From Eubacteriales bacterium (GTDB lineage Bacteria > Bacillota_A > Clostridia > Christensenellales > Aristaeellaceae): 9,172 nucleotides of DNA. This document shows, one piece after another, positions 1 through 6,610 of the stretch. Every line of letters starts with the position of its first letter. Position 1 is the stretch's first letter. The stretch lies in contig JAQUXV010000077.1 of assembly GCA_028692205.1 (NCBI GenBank), forward strand, positions 1-9,172, written 5' to 3'. The position numbers were made by a program, and so were the translations under genes. The notes under the pieces were generated by a model. The model made no database searches, was not told the origin of the DNA, and worked only from the letters and a program-made list of their open reading frames with translations.

Positions 1-2
1 TG

Positions 3-806
3 AGTGTTCTGCTGCTTTTGGGAAATCCCATTTCGGATTATGGGCCGATCGAAGCGCTGCTGCCCCATCTGAATACGGATATCGAAATGGGGGAAGACGG
101 CCACGTAATGATAGATGATAACACAATCGTTGTTCGCTTTACCGATGAGCTTCTGGAGCGTAGAATACGGGAGATTCTGGGCAAGCAGGAGGGCAACATC
201 ACCAAAGCAGACGCGGATTCGATAACGTCGCTCGACCTGAGCGTTGAATGGCAGCCGCATATTCCGGCGGATCAGCAGATTGCCAATCTGGAAGGGCTTG
301 AGTTCTTTACCAACCTGACGAACCTGAACCTTTGCTTTAATCAGGTGAGGGACGTCGGCGCACTGACAGGGTTGAAAAAGCTCGAAAACCTGGATCTTGG
401 GGGAAATGCGGTAACGGATCTAAGCCCGCTTGCCAACCTGACAAACCTCCGGTCGCTGAGCATTTTCGGAAACGGCATCATCGATGCGAGTCCGTTAGCC
501 AAACTGAAAAAACTGGGTTTTCTGCACGCCGACAGAAACGCGTTTCAGAGTCTGGCGCCTCTGAGCGAACTGGAATTGCTCAACTTCTTAGATTTGTCCG
601 ATATGCCGATTGACGATATCAGCCCGTTGGCCGGACTGACGAATCTGCAACATCTTGATCTTGCCAACACGGGCGTTTCCGACATCGGCGCGCTGGCCGG
701 AATGAAAAACCTCACCTCGCTGTTCCTTCAAAACGATCCGATTCAGGATTATTCTCCAATTCAGGAAGTTTATCCGAATCTGGAGGAGAAGGACTTTGAA
801 CTGTAG
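3..806 (+). CDS. Internalin-like leucine-rich-repeat protein, 3' part (5' end cut by window edge)
   Basis: The reading frame is open from base 3 with no stop, so the gene starts left of the window. The TTG at 18 falls inside a repeat and is unlikely to be the start. Counting from that TTG, residues 94-247 are seven consecutive 22-residue leucine-rich repeats of the SDS22/internalin type (pattern LxxLxxLxxLxLxxNxIxDxxP). They end in a short cap with PNLEEKDFEL just before the stop. Residues 36-75 (VVRFTDELLERRIREIL, then GNITKADADSITSLDLS) match the N-terminal cap that usually precedes such repeats. The first visible residues (LGNPISDYGPI...PHL) resemble the last repeat and cap (QNDPIQDYSPI...PNL), so an earlier repeat module precedes this one. 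Such proteins are protein-binding scaffolds, often at the cell surface. The signal peptide or anchor, if any, lies outside the window, so location and ligand are unknown. Confidence 0.85.
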   Translation, partial: SVLLLLGNPISDYGPIEALLPHLNTDIEMGEDGHVMIDDNTIVVRFTDELLERRIREILGKQEGNITKADADSITSLDLSVEWQPHIPADQQIANLEGLEFFTNLTNLNLCFNQVRDVGALTGLKKLENLDLGGNAVTDLSPLANLTNLRSLSIFGNGIIDASPLAKLKKLGFLHADRNAFQSLAPLSELELLNFLDLSDMPIDDISPLAGLTNLQHLDLANTGVSDIGALAGMKNLTSLFLQNDPIQDYSPIQEVYPNLEEKDFEL

Positions 807-858
807 CAGAGTGTTCAGCTGAATACCTGTTGACAACCGTCTTTCGGGTTATTGCGAA

Positions 859-905
859 TTGCCAAAGAATCCGTTTTCTGAGAAGAAACACGGGTTCTTT
901 GGCAA
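859..905 (+). other. Long imperfect hairpin downstream of the LRR gene
   Basis: TTGCCAAAGAA (859-869) and TTCTTTGGCAA (895-905) are perfect 11-bp inverted repeats. The stem continues inward with TCCGT/ACGGG (870-874 with 890-894, one wobble pair) and TTTC/GAAA (875-878 with 885-888, one bulged C). This gives about 20 paired positions in 47 bases. It begins 52 bases after the LRR stop, where a terminator or 3'-end-stabilising structure could sit. No T-tract follows on either strand, so a classical intrinsic terminator is not supported. Confidence 0.6.
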
Positions 906-925
906 GCCGAAAAACTTGGGTGGGA

Positions 926-998
926 GGGGTGCCGGAATCCGAACGGGCGAACCCCCAAAGGGAGTAGCCCATCAAACACCGGACGACGTTTCATGGGT
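926..998 (+). other. GC-rich intergenic segment with two further weak hairpins
   Basis: GGGGT and GCC (926-933) can pair with GGC and ACCCC (946-948 and 951-955), leaving a two-base bulge. GCCCAT (967-972) can pair with ATGGGT (993-998), including one wobble. Together with the stem at 859-905, most of the space between the LRR gene and the next promoter can fold. I recognise no known RNA family, and the pairings compete with each other, so this is only a candidate structured region. Confidence 0.3.
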
Positions 999-1016
999 GG
1001 AAAAATAAGGTATAAT
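988..1016 (+). promoter_or_regulatory. Promoter of the FakA-FakB-like fusion gene cluster
   Basis: A perfect TATAAT lies at 1011-1016. A weak -35 candidate, GTTTCA (988-993, three of six consensus bases), lies upstream with a 17-base spacer. The -10 box is 55 bases before the start codon at 1072, implying a leader of roughly 50 bases. The -10 is convincing; the -35 is poor, so an activator may be needed. Confidence 0.55.
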
Positions 1017-1071
1017 ATCAATACATATCCGGTTTGGCTATGTTTCTACCTGAAAGTGGGAGGTACGGCAT

Positions 1072-2886
1072 ATGGAATATCGGATGGACACACAGCAGGC
1101 AAGCGGCGTGGATGTGTTACAGTGGTTTTCATCCGGCGCGCAGGAGGTTGCGTCACATCGGAAATACCTGAACCTGATTAACGTTTTCCCGGTGCCGGAC
1201 GGCGATACGGGCACAAATTTAAGCACAACCCTGCGCGCGATGGTGGAAAAACCGGCACGCACGTTCTCCTTCGGCAACATGCTTCAGGGCATATCCCAAT
1301 CGGGGCTGGAAAACGCCCGCGGAAATTCCGGCATTATTTTCGCCTCCTATGTCAGCGGGTTGGCGCAGGAGGGCGCAAGCTACGATAGAGTAAGCGTGGG
1401 GGATTTTGCACGCATTGCGGCCGGGGCGGTACGCCATTTGTATAACGCCGTGGAACAGCCGATGGAAGGGACGTTGATGAGCGTCATCCGGGACTGGGCG
1501 GTTTTTATCAATCGGAATTCGGATCAGTTCAAAGGGTTTCAGGAGCTGTTTACAGCCGCGTACAGCGCGGCGCGTCAATCCATGGAAAATACCCGAAACC
1601 AGCTTGCGGTGCTGCGAAAACACAACGTTGTGGATTCGGGCGCGGCAGGCTTTGTGCGTTTTTTAGAGGGTATCAACCGTGTGTTTGACGAGGGGCATAC
1701 GCTGCGTTTTACCGAAGATGAGAAAGTGGAAACCGTTGTCGATACGGAGGAAGAAACTCCGGCTTTCCGCTACTGCACCGAAGCGCTGATCCAGCTTGAC
1801 GGGCGGCAGCCGGAGCAGGGCGAAGCCGTTTCCGACCTTGTAAAACAAGCTATCGACGCCATGGGGGATTCACTGATTGTCAGCCCCAGGGGCGATAAAA
1901 TAAAGGTGCATATCCACACCAATGAACCTGCGAACCTCATGGCAAAGCTGGAACCTTTCGGGACAATTGTGGAGCAAAAAGCGGACGACATGCTGTTTCA
2001 AAGCCGCTTGCGAACTGTAGCGAAAAGCAGCGTCGGCCTGATTACCGATTCCATTGCCGATCTTCCGGATGAGTTTCTGCTGGAAAATAGTATTTCGGTC
2101 ATTCCAATGGGGGTTCTGGCTAACGGGACGGTCTATCTGGATAAACTGACGATGGATCTTCCGCACCTTTTTACCCGTATGGATGAGCCCGGCGCTTACC
2201 CCACCAGCTCTCAGCCGGAACCCGCGCGGATCCGGGCGCTGCTGACCGCCCGACTGGAACAGTTTGATTCGCTGATCGTGCTCAGTGTTGCGGATCAACT
2301 AAGCGGTACCTATCAGGCGATGGTGAAAGCGGCGCAGGCGGTATCGGCCCCGGAACACCCGGTAACGGTGCTGGATACGCGGCTGAATTCCGGTGCGCAG
2401 GGGCTGCTGGTTCACCGGGCCGCCGAGCTGGCGGCGCAGGGGAAAACCCATCAGGAGATTATCGCCGATTTGAAAACGCGCATATCGCGTATCAAGATTT
2501 ATGTGTGCCTGAATACCCTTGCCTATGCCGTTCGGGGCGGACGGGTGCCCAATACGATTGGCAGGGTTGGCATGGCGGTAGGCCTACGGCCCATTATGAC
2601 GTTGGATTCGCAGGGCCACGGCGCTGCTTTCGGAGCCGCCTTCAGCCAAAAGGGGCTGGCAAAAAAGATATTCAGGCTGGTGAAACGCGCGCTACGCAAG
2701 GGCGGAATTGAGAATTATGCGATCGTCCACGGCGATAATTTGCCTCTGGCGAACGAATACCGGGAACAGATGATACGGCTGACGGGGAAAGAACCTGTGT
2801 TTGTCAGCAAAATCTCGTCGGTGGTTGCGCTGCACGCGGGCCCCGGCACTGTCGCGATCTGCTTCACGCAGGGAGAGGAGGCATAA
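1072..2886 (+). CDS. Fatty-acid-kinase-like fusion: DAK2 (FakA N-terminal/middle) plus DegV (FakB) domains
   Basis: The protein has 604 residues. Residues about 10-200 form a DAK2 ATP-binding domain with NVFPVPDGDTGTN (37-49, metal-binding Asp43 and Asp45), ARGNSG (82-87) and DSGAAGF (188-194). Residues about 230-315 match the FakA middle domain: YCTE (Cys235) and KVHIHTN (His280, His282) correspond by motif to the zinc and catalytic Cys/His residues described for FakA. Residues about 320-602 are a complete DegV/FakB domain: TDSIADLP (325-332), PTSSQP (377-382), SGTY (411-414), RGGR (488-491) and HAGPG (588-592). Normally FakA and FakB are separate: FakB carries a fatty acid and FakA phosphorylates it to acyl-phosphate. 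Here FakB replaces FakA's usual C-terminal domain, so both steps could occur on one chain. GGGAGGT (1058-1064) sits 8 bases before the ATG and supports this start. The lipid substrate is inferred from family. Confidence 0.9.
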   Translation: MEYRMDTQQASGVDVLQWFSSGAQEVASHRKYLNLINVFPVPDGDTGTNLSTTLRAMVEKPARTFSFGNMLQGISQSGLENARGNSGIIFASYVSGLAQEGASYDRVSVGDFARIAAGAVRHLYNAVEQPMEGTLMSVIRDWAVFINRNSDQFKGFQELFTAAYSAARQSMENTRNQLAVLRKHNVVDSGAAGFVRFLEGINRVFDEGHTLRFTEDEKVETVVDTEEETPAFRYCTEALIQLDGRQPEQGEAVSDLVKQAIDAMGDSLIVSPRGDKIKVHIHTNEPANLMAKLEPFGTIVEQKADDMLFQSRLRTVAKSSVGLITDSIADLPDEFLLENSISVIPMGVLANGTVYLDKLTMDLPHLFTRMDEPGAYPTSSQPEPARIRALLTARLEQFDSLIVLSVADQLSGTYQAMVKAAQAVSAPEHPVTVLDTRLNSGAQGLLVHRAAELAAQGKTHQEIIADLKTRISRIKIYVCLNTLAYAVRGGRVPNTIGRVGMAVGLRPIMTLDSQGHGAAFGAAFSQKGLAKKIFRLVKRALRKGGIENYAIVHGDNLPLANEYREQMIRLTGKEPVFVSKISSVVALHAGPGTVAICFTQGEEA

Positions 2887-2889
2887 AGA

Positions 2890-3675
2890 ATGGGCATTGC
2901 CGCTATCGTGATTTTCTGCTATTTCTTCGGGCTGTTCCTGCTTGGAACAATCCGCCACAACAACAGCATTGTGGATATTGGCTGGGGGATCGGGTTCGTA
3001 ATCGTCGCGTGGATTATGCTTCCGCTGCGCCTGCCAACCAATCTGACGCAGGTGACTATCACCCTGCTCATCACTCTTTGGGGCGTGCGCCTGTTTACCC
3101 ATATTTACCGCCGCAACCATAGAAAACCGGAAGACTTCCGTTACGCTGCCTTTCGCAAGGCGTGGGGTCGTTGGGTGGTGCCCCGCGCCTTTCTGCAGGT
3201 ATATATGCTTCAGGGCGTGCTGATGTACCTGATTGCCTTGCCGGTGATTTTGCATACGCCCGGACAATTCTATACAAACGGGTGGGTATACGGCGCGGGG
3301 ATGTTGGTGTTCGCCGTGGGCTTCCTTTTCGAATCCGTCGGGGATGCGCAGTTGGCCGCATTCCTTCGCGATCCTGCCCACAAGGGTAAAATTATGGATT
3401 CCGGTCTGTGGCGTTACACTCGGCATCCGAATTATTTTGGTGAAGCGACAATGTGGTGGGGAATGGCGGTTATCGCTGTCAGCGGCGGGATTGCGCCGTG
3501 GGTGTTCGTAAGCCCGATTACCATAACGTTGCTATTACTGTTCGTTTCCGGTGTGCCGATGCTGGAAAAAAACATGAAAGACCGTCCCGGCTATGCGGAA
3601 TATGCACGGCGGACGAGCGTTTTCTTTCCATGGTTTCCCAAGAAGCGCAAAATAGAACAAAACGCGGATGCTTGA
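2890..3675 (+). CDS. DUF1295 family membrane protein (steroid 5-alpha-reductase-like fold)
   Basis: The protein has 261 residues and about seven hydrophobic segments (roughly 3-20, 29-47, 53-72, 103-121, 132-150, 188-206 and 208-222). Family marks are SIVDIGWGIGF (26-36), ESVGDAQL (148-155) and the C-terminal signature GLWRYTRHPNYFGE (172-185), the region that contacts NADPH in steroid-reductase and isoprenylcysteine-methyltransferase-like proteins. It ends with EYARRTSVFFPWFP (237-250), also typical. The likely role is NAD(P)H-dependent reduction or modification of a lipid within the membrane, but the substrate is unknown. The start is only 3 bases after the preceding stop. Its binding site AGGAGG (2876-2881) lies inside the end of the fusion gene, so the two are almost certainly co-transcribed and translationally linked. 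Family membership is firm; the reaction is inference. Confidence 0.88.
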   Translation: MGIAAIVIFCYFFGLFLLGTIRHNNSIVDIGWGIGFVIVAWIMLPLRLPTNLTQVTITLLITLWGVRLFTHIYRRNHRKPEDFRYAAFRKAWGRWVVPRAFLQVYMLQGVLMYLIALPVILHTPGQFYTNGWVYGAGMLVFAVGFLFESVGDAQLAAFLRDPAHKGKIMDSGLWRYTRHPNYFGEATMWWGMAVIAVSGGIAPWVFVSPITITLLLLFVSGVPMLEKNMKDRPGYAEYARRTSVFFPWFPKKRKIEQNADA

Positions 3676-3756
3676 ACCAAACAGCCGCGAATAACCTGTA
3701 CGGTATTAATTTAGAAGGTAGATACTAACAGAACAGGACAAAGGAGGATTTGAAAC

Positions 3757-4173
3757 ATGAACCTGTCGATTTCATGGGTGGATGTACGCAACTATTTAGT
3801 TTTACTTGGCATTTTTCTGGTGATCGATATGATTTGGCTGCTGGGAATCGCCAAGGGGCTGTACGCGCAGAAGCTCGGCTACCTGATGGCTGCCAAACCC
3901 GTGCTGTGGGCGGCGCTGCTATTTTACCTTGTGTTTATTCTCGGGCTGCAGTTCTTTGTGGTGCGGCCCGCTTTGGCCGCGGCTAGCTGGCAGGCCGCGC
4001 TGCTGCCCGGGCTGCTGTTTGGGCTGGTCACATACGCGACGTATGACTTGACCAATCTTGCCACCATACGGGAATGGCCTGTGTTGATTACGGTGCTGGA
4101 CCTGATATGGGGAAGCTTCGTCAGCGGAATTACCAGTTTATTGGGGTATTTTGTGATTCGGTTGCTACCCTGA
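3757..4173 (+). CDS. DUF2177 family small membrane protein
   Basis: The protein has 138 residues and about four membrane segments (roughly 11-30, 47-67, 80-98 and 108-133). Recognisable family positions are FLVIDMIWL (20-28), AALLFYLVF (52-60), the hallmark YATYDLTNLAT (93-103), then W107 and DLIWG (115-119). Length matches the family. The molecular function is unknown. From general knowledge, DUF2177 and DUF1295 genes can occur together in lipid-modification clusters of other bacteria, which supports reading this as part of the same module as the gene upstream. It follows the DUF1295 stop by 81 bases and has a very strong binding site, AAAGGAGG (3740-3747), 9 bases before the ATG. No clear promoter is visible in the 81-base gap, so readthrough from 1011 is likely. 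A hairpin 24 bases after its stop closes the cluster. Confidence 0.85.
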   Translation: MNLSISWVDVRNYLVLLGIFLVIDMIWLLGIAKGLYAQKLGYLMAAKPVLWAALLFYLVFILGLQFFVVRPALAAASWQAALLPGLLFGLVTYATYDLTNLATIREWPVLITVLDLIWGSFVSGITSLLGYFVIRLLP

Positions 4174-4197
4174 TCGCTTACCGCAAATTTATCGTGT

Positions 4198-4230
4198 ACC
4201 GGCGGAGGCATAACAAGAGCCTTCGCCGGT
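4198..4230 (+). terminator. Probable intrinsic terminator after the DUF2177 gene
   Basis: ACCGGCGGAGGC (4198-4209) pairs with GCCTTCGCCGGT (4219-4230) as a 12-bp stem with one wobble pair and a 9-base loop. The following bases are only moderately T-rich (TTGATGATTCTTT). The position 24 bases after the stop and the stem strength support a terminator with a weak tail. Confidence 0.7.
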
Positions 4231-4450
4231 TTGATGATTCTTTAGCAAGTCGATAGCATCGTTTGTTGGCGTCGGCATTCTGAAGCGTCTATTCAGAATG
4301 GCGCCTACCCCTTCTGTTCGGCGCGGCTATGTTTTTTAATATCAGCCGAGACAGGGCAAAACCGATTGAGGCACGCGGGAAACGCAACAGTGGATGCGAC
4401 GCTGATTAACCCGGTATCCAATTGCTTTAACAGTACAATGAAAAACCAAA
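4231..4450. other. Intergenic stretch without a recognisable gene; contains two hairpins
   Basis: No coding region is supported here. CATTCTGAA (4276-4284) and TTCAGAATG (4292-4300) form a perfect 9-bp stem with a 7-base loop. It can be extended by GGCG (4268-4271) with CGCC (4302-4305). A weaker stem follows from CGGCT and AGCCG flanking a T-rich loop around 4326-4350. The rest (about 4355-4450) shows no further signal to me. The segment lies between a terminator and the exporter promoter. Confidence 0.4.
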
Positions 4451-4451
4451 C

Positions 4452-4465
4452 CTTGTCGTGACAAG
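4452..4465. promoter_or_regulatory. Dyad operator candidate overlapping the exporter -35 box
   Basis: CTTGTC and GACAAG are perfect 6-bp half-sites separated by GT. The right half overlaps the -35 hexamer of the promoter at 4458-4486. A regulator bound here would be expected to block RNA polymerase. I cannot assign it to a regulator family. Confidence 0.5.
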
Positions 4466-4486
4466 CTCCCCCAAATGTGATATGGT
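4458..4486 (+). promoter_or_regulatory. Promoter of the LysE-family exporter gene
   Basis: The -35 box GTGACA (4458-4463, five of six consensus bases) and the -10 box TATGGT (4481-4486, four of six) are 17 bases apart. The expected start of transcription is about 20 bases before the ATG at 4514, giving a short leader. Confidence 0.6.
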
Positions 4487-4513
4487 GTATGAAAACCGCC
4501 GGGAGGGGAGAAG

Positions 4514-5143
4514 ATGCTCGCGACGTTTCTATCCGCCGTAGTGCTTGGGTTTTCCGGCGCGGTGATGCCCGGGCCGCTGCTTACCTATACCATACAACAG
4601 GCCCTGACGACCGGCGGAAAGTCCGGATTTATCATCATTCTGGGTCATGCGCTGCTGGAGTTGCTGCTGATTACGCTGATTTTTCTGGGATTTGATATCA
4701 TCCTCCAGTCGAACATCGCCCAGATTGCCATAGGGCTGATCGGCGGCGGAATACTCGCCATTATGGGCGCGGATATGATTCGCAGCGCCATTCGGAATTC
4801 GGTGAAAATTGAAATCAACGGCGGCGCCGCTTCGAAAAATATGGTGCTTTCCGGCGTTGTCATCAGCGCGATGAACCCGTATTTTCTGCTCTGGTGGGCG
4901 ATTATCGGGCTGGGGTTTCTGCTGAACGCATATCAGGCTTTCGGTATTTTAGGCGTGGCGGTCTTCTACCTTGGTCACATCTTCACCGACTTTTTATGGT
5001 ACGGCTCCATCTCCGTCGCCATTGGGAAAACACGTAAATTTATCAGCCAGAAGATATACCGCGTCATCATCGCGGTGCTCGGCACGATGCTGATGTATTT
5101 TGGGGTGACGTTTTTCATCAACGCGATTGGAAAAATGGGATAG
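4514..5143 (+). CDS. LysE/RhtB-family amino-acid (or small-metabolite) exporter
   Basis: The protein has 209 residues, normal for the family, and about six membrane segments (roughly 2-16, 38-59, 67-88, 111-134, 145-168 and 184-203). Family marks are the first-helix PGPLLTYTI (19-27), GHALLEL (44-50) in helix two and NPYFLLWWA (121-129) in the fourth helix. Members export amino acids or related metabolites using the proton gradient; this sequence does not reveal the substrate. The gene stands alone, with its own promoter and a dyad over the -35 box. Many exporters of this kind are controlled by a regulator responding to the exported compound, but no regulator gene is adjacent here. GGGAGG (4501-4506) lies 7 bases before the ATG. 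Downstream it faces the pmbA gene tail to tail across a shared terminator. Confidence 0.9.
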   Translation: MLATFLSAVVLGFSGAVMPGPLLTYTIQQALTTGGKSGFIIILGHALLELLLITLIFLGFDIILQSNIAQIAIGLIGGGILAIMGADMIRSAIRNSVKIEINGGAASKNMVLSGVVISAMNPYFLLWWAIIGLGFLLNAYQAFGILGVAVFYLGHIFTDFLWYGSISVAIGKTRKFISQKIYRVIIAVLGTMLMYFGVTFFINAIGKMG

Positions 5144-5166
5144 ACAGAAAAAAGAAATCGGGTTAT

Positions 5167-5197
5167 CAAGAAGCCGCCCCTTGAGGGCGGCTTCTTG
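5167..5197. terminator. Bidirectional intrinsic terminator between convergent genes
   Basis: CAAGAAGCCGCCC (5167-5179) and GGGCGGCTTCTTG (5185-5197) form a perfect 13-bp stem with a 5-base loop. The GC core is flanked by AAGAA and TTCTT, so each strand gives a GC stem ending in a T-rich arm. It starts 24 bases after the exporter stop and 29 bases beyond the pmbA stop, and should serve both. Confidence 0.88.
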
Positions 5198-5225
5198 CTG
5201 GTTATATTGGTTTTCGGGGAATGGA

Positions 5226-6572
5226 TCAGGCTTCGACATCTTTCCCCGCAACGCTCAGGGTGCCTGCGTCCACGCTCGGTGAGCCGACGCCGCCGGAGGG
5301 GAAGCGCAGGTCGCTTGCCACCGCGCGGATGTTCTTCATCAGTTCGAAGAAGTTACCCGCCACGGTAATCTGCTCCACGGGGCGCTCGCGCTTGCCGTTT
5401 TTTACCGTATACCCCTTGGAAAGGAGCGAGAAATCCCCGCTCACGGCATCCGCGCCCGCGTGCAGGCCCTCAACCTCGGTAATCACCAGCCCGTCGCCCA
5501 TCGCGGCAAGAAGTTCGCCGAAGCTCTGCGTGCCCGCTTCAATGTAGAAGTTGGTGGGGGATACGAACACCGAAGTTGCGTACCCCATCTTGCTGGCGTT
5601 ACCGGTGGATTTTACGCCGTCCTTGTGCGCGGTTTTCAGGTTGTGCAGGAACGTTTTGAACACGCCTTTGTCCACCACGATGTTACGGCGGCTGGGCACA
5701 CCCTCCGCATCGAAGGGGCGGCTGGCAAATCCGTCCGTGCGGAGGGGATCGTCCACAATGGTCACGCAATCCGCCGCGATCGTCTGCCCCAGTTTACCTT
5801 TGAGCAACGAAAGCTCTTTTTGAGCGCTCTCCGCGGAAAAGATGGAGGAGAACGTTTCTAAAAGATCGGTCATGGCGAGGTTTTCAATTACGACACGATA
5901 ACTGCCGGAAGACACGGGCGAAGCGTGCAGCCCGTCCACCGCAATTTTCGCGGCGGCTTTTGCGAGCGCAGCGGCATCCAGATCGCTGAAATTTCGCGAG
6001 AAACGCAGCTCCATGCCGGTGGATGTGCTGTCCCCGTCGCGGGCAATGGGCTGGAGGTACGCGCCGCACACGCTCTGCTCGTACTGCTTGTCCATCCCGT
6101 AGGTGTTTACAATGCGCACGCGGCTCTTGCCGGTGATTACGGTATCGTAGCCCACCTGAGCCACCCGCGAATCATACGCCTTCGCCTGCTTTTCCATTTC
6201 CAGCGCAAAAGCGAGTTTTTCGGTTGCGGGCGCGTCCGTACCGGTGAGATCGAGCTTTGCAACAGGCTCTTTGCCATCGTAGATAAACGGCTCGGAGGGG
6301 TCTTCGCAAAGGGTAGCGCTGTCCAGCGCGCCCTGCACGAGCCAATCCACCGCGTCGGCGTCGAACGCCTCGGTAGAAGCATACCCCATATGCCCGCCGA
6401 GCATGCCGCGAAAGCCAAGTCCCCGAGTGGCATGGGAGGAATATTGGGTAATTTCGCCGTTCGTCGCTACGGCGTGAAAGCTTTCATTCTCCATTAGATA
6501 CGCTTCGGAAACGGTAAAACCGGCTTCCTTTGCGGCTGTAAACAATTGGCTGATAAATTGATCCATATCCAT
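5226..6572 (-). CDS. pmbA: TldE/PmbA family subunit of the TldD/TldE peptidase
   Basis: The protein has 448 residues. TldE/PmbA is the non-catalytic partner of TldD. In other bacteria the heterodimer degrades small or unfolded peptides, trims microcin B17 precursor and acts on the CcdA antitoxin. Family evidence is the overall TldD-like layout without an HExxxH motif, plus FDAEGVPSRRN (287-297), the C-terminal GLHAGADAVSGDFSLLSKG (369-387) and FPSGGVGSPSV (424-434). The start at 6572 (MDMDQF) is chosen because AGGAG (6581-6585 on the reverse strand) lies 8 bases upstream. The frame continues upstream to 6698, but that 42-residue extension overlaps tldD, is basic and looks unlike the family. 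The gene follows tldD by 38 bases on the same strand and ends at a shared bidirectional terminator. Confidence 0.93.
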   Translation of the reverse strand: MDMDQFISQLFTAAKEAGFTVSEAYLMENESFHAVATNGEITQYSSHATRGLGFRGMLGGHMGYASTEAFDADAVDWLVQGALDSATLCEDPSEPFIYDGKEPVAKLDLTGTDAPATEKLAFALEMEKQAKAYDSRVAQVGYDTVITGKSRVRIVNTYGMDKQYEQSVCGAYLQPIARDGDSTSTGMELRFSRNFSDLDAAALAKAAAKIAVDGLHASPVSSGSYRVVIENLAMTDLLETFSSIFSAESAQKELSLLKGKLGQTIAADCVTIVDDPLRTDGFASRPFDAEGVPSRRNIVVDKGVFKTFLHNLKTAHKDGVKSTGNASKMGYATSVFVSPTNFYIEAGTQSFGELLAAMGDGLVITEVEGLHAGADAVSGDFSLLSKGYTVKNGKRERPVEQITVAGNFFELMKNIRAVASDLRFPSGGVGSPSVDAGTLSVAGKDVEA

Positions 6573-6577
6573 CGGTT

Positions 6578-6585
6578 CCACTCCT
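6578..6585 (-). promoter_or_regulatory. Ribosome binding site fixing the pmbA start
   Basis: On the reverse strand the sequence is AGGAGTGG, placed correctly for the ATG at 6572 and inside the 38-base gap after the tldD stop. It favours the 448-residue product over a longer reading of the same frame. Confidence 0.8.
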
Positions 6586-6610
6586 GACAGGTCGATTATG
6601 AGGCTGGCGG

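Noticed and set aside
18..20. TTG as the start of the LRR protein
   Set aside because: It lies within a repeat, has no ribosome binding site, and the frame stays open to base 3, so the gene is cut by the window edge.
921..970. Segment with a passing resemblance to a serine or leucine tRNA 5' half
   Set aside because: No coherent acceptor, anticodon and T-arm pairing could be built, and no proper T-loop is present.
953..998. AAAGGGAGTAG string resembling the start of a yybP-ykoY manganese riboswitch
   Set aside because: The conserved 3' half of that aptamer is absent, the segment lies upstream of the promoter, and the gene after it is not a metal transporter.
989..1001. 13-base repeat TTTCATGGGTGGA, also at 3770-3782
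   Set aside because: One copy is in a promoter spacer and the other inside the DUF2177 coding region; with no further shared flanking sequence, it is probably chance.
2692..3426. Reverse-strand open frame of 244 codons opposite the fusion and DUF1295 genes
   Set aside because: It covers two real genes on the other strand and shows no domain pattern.
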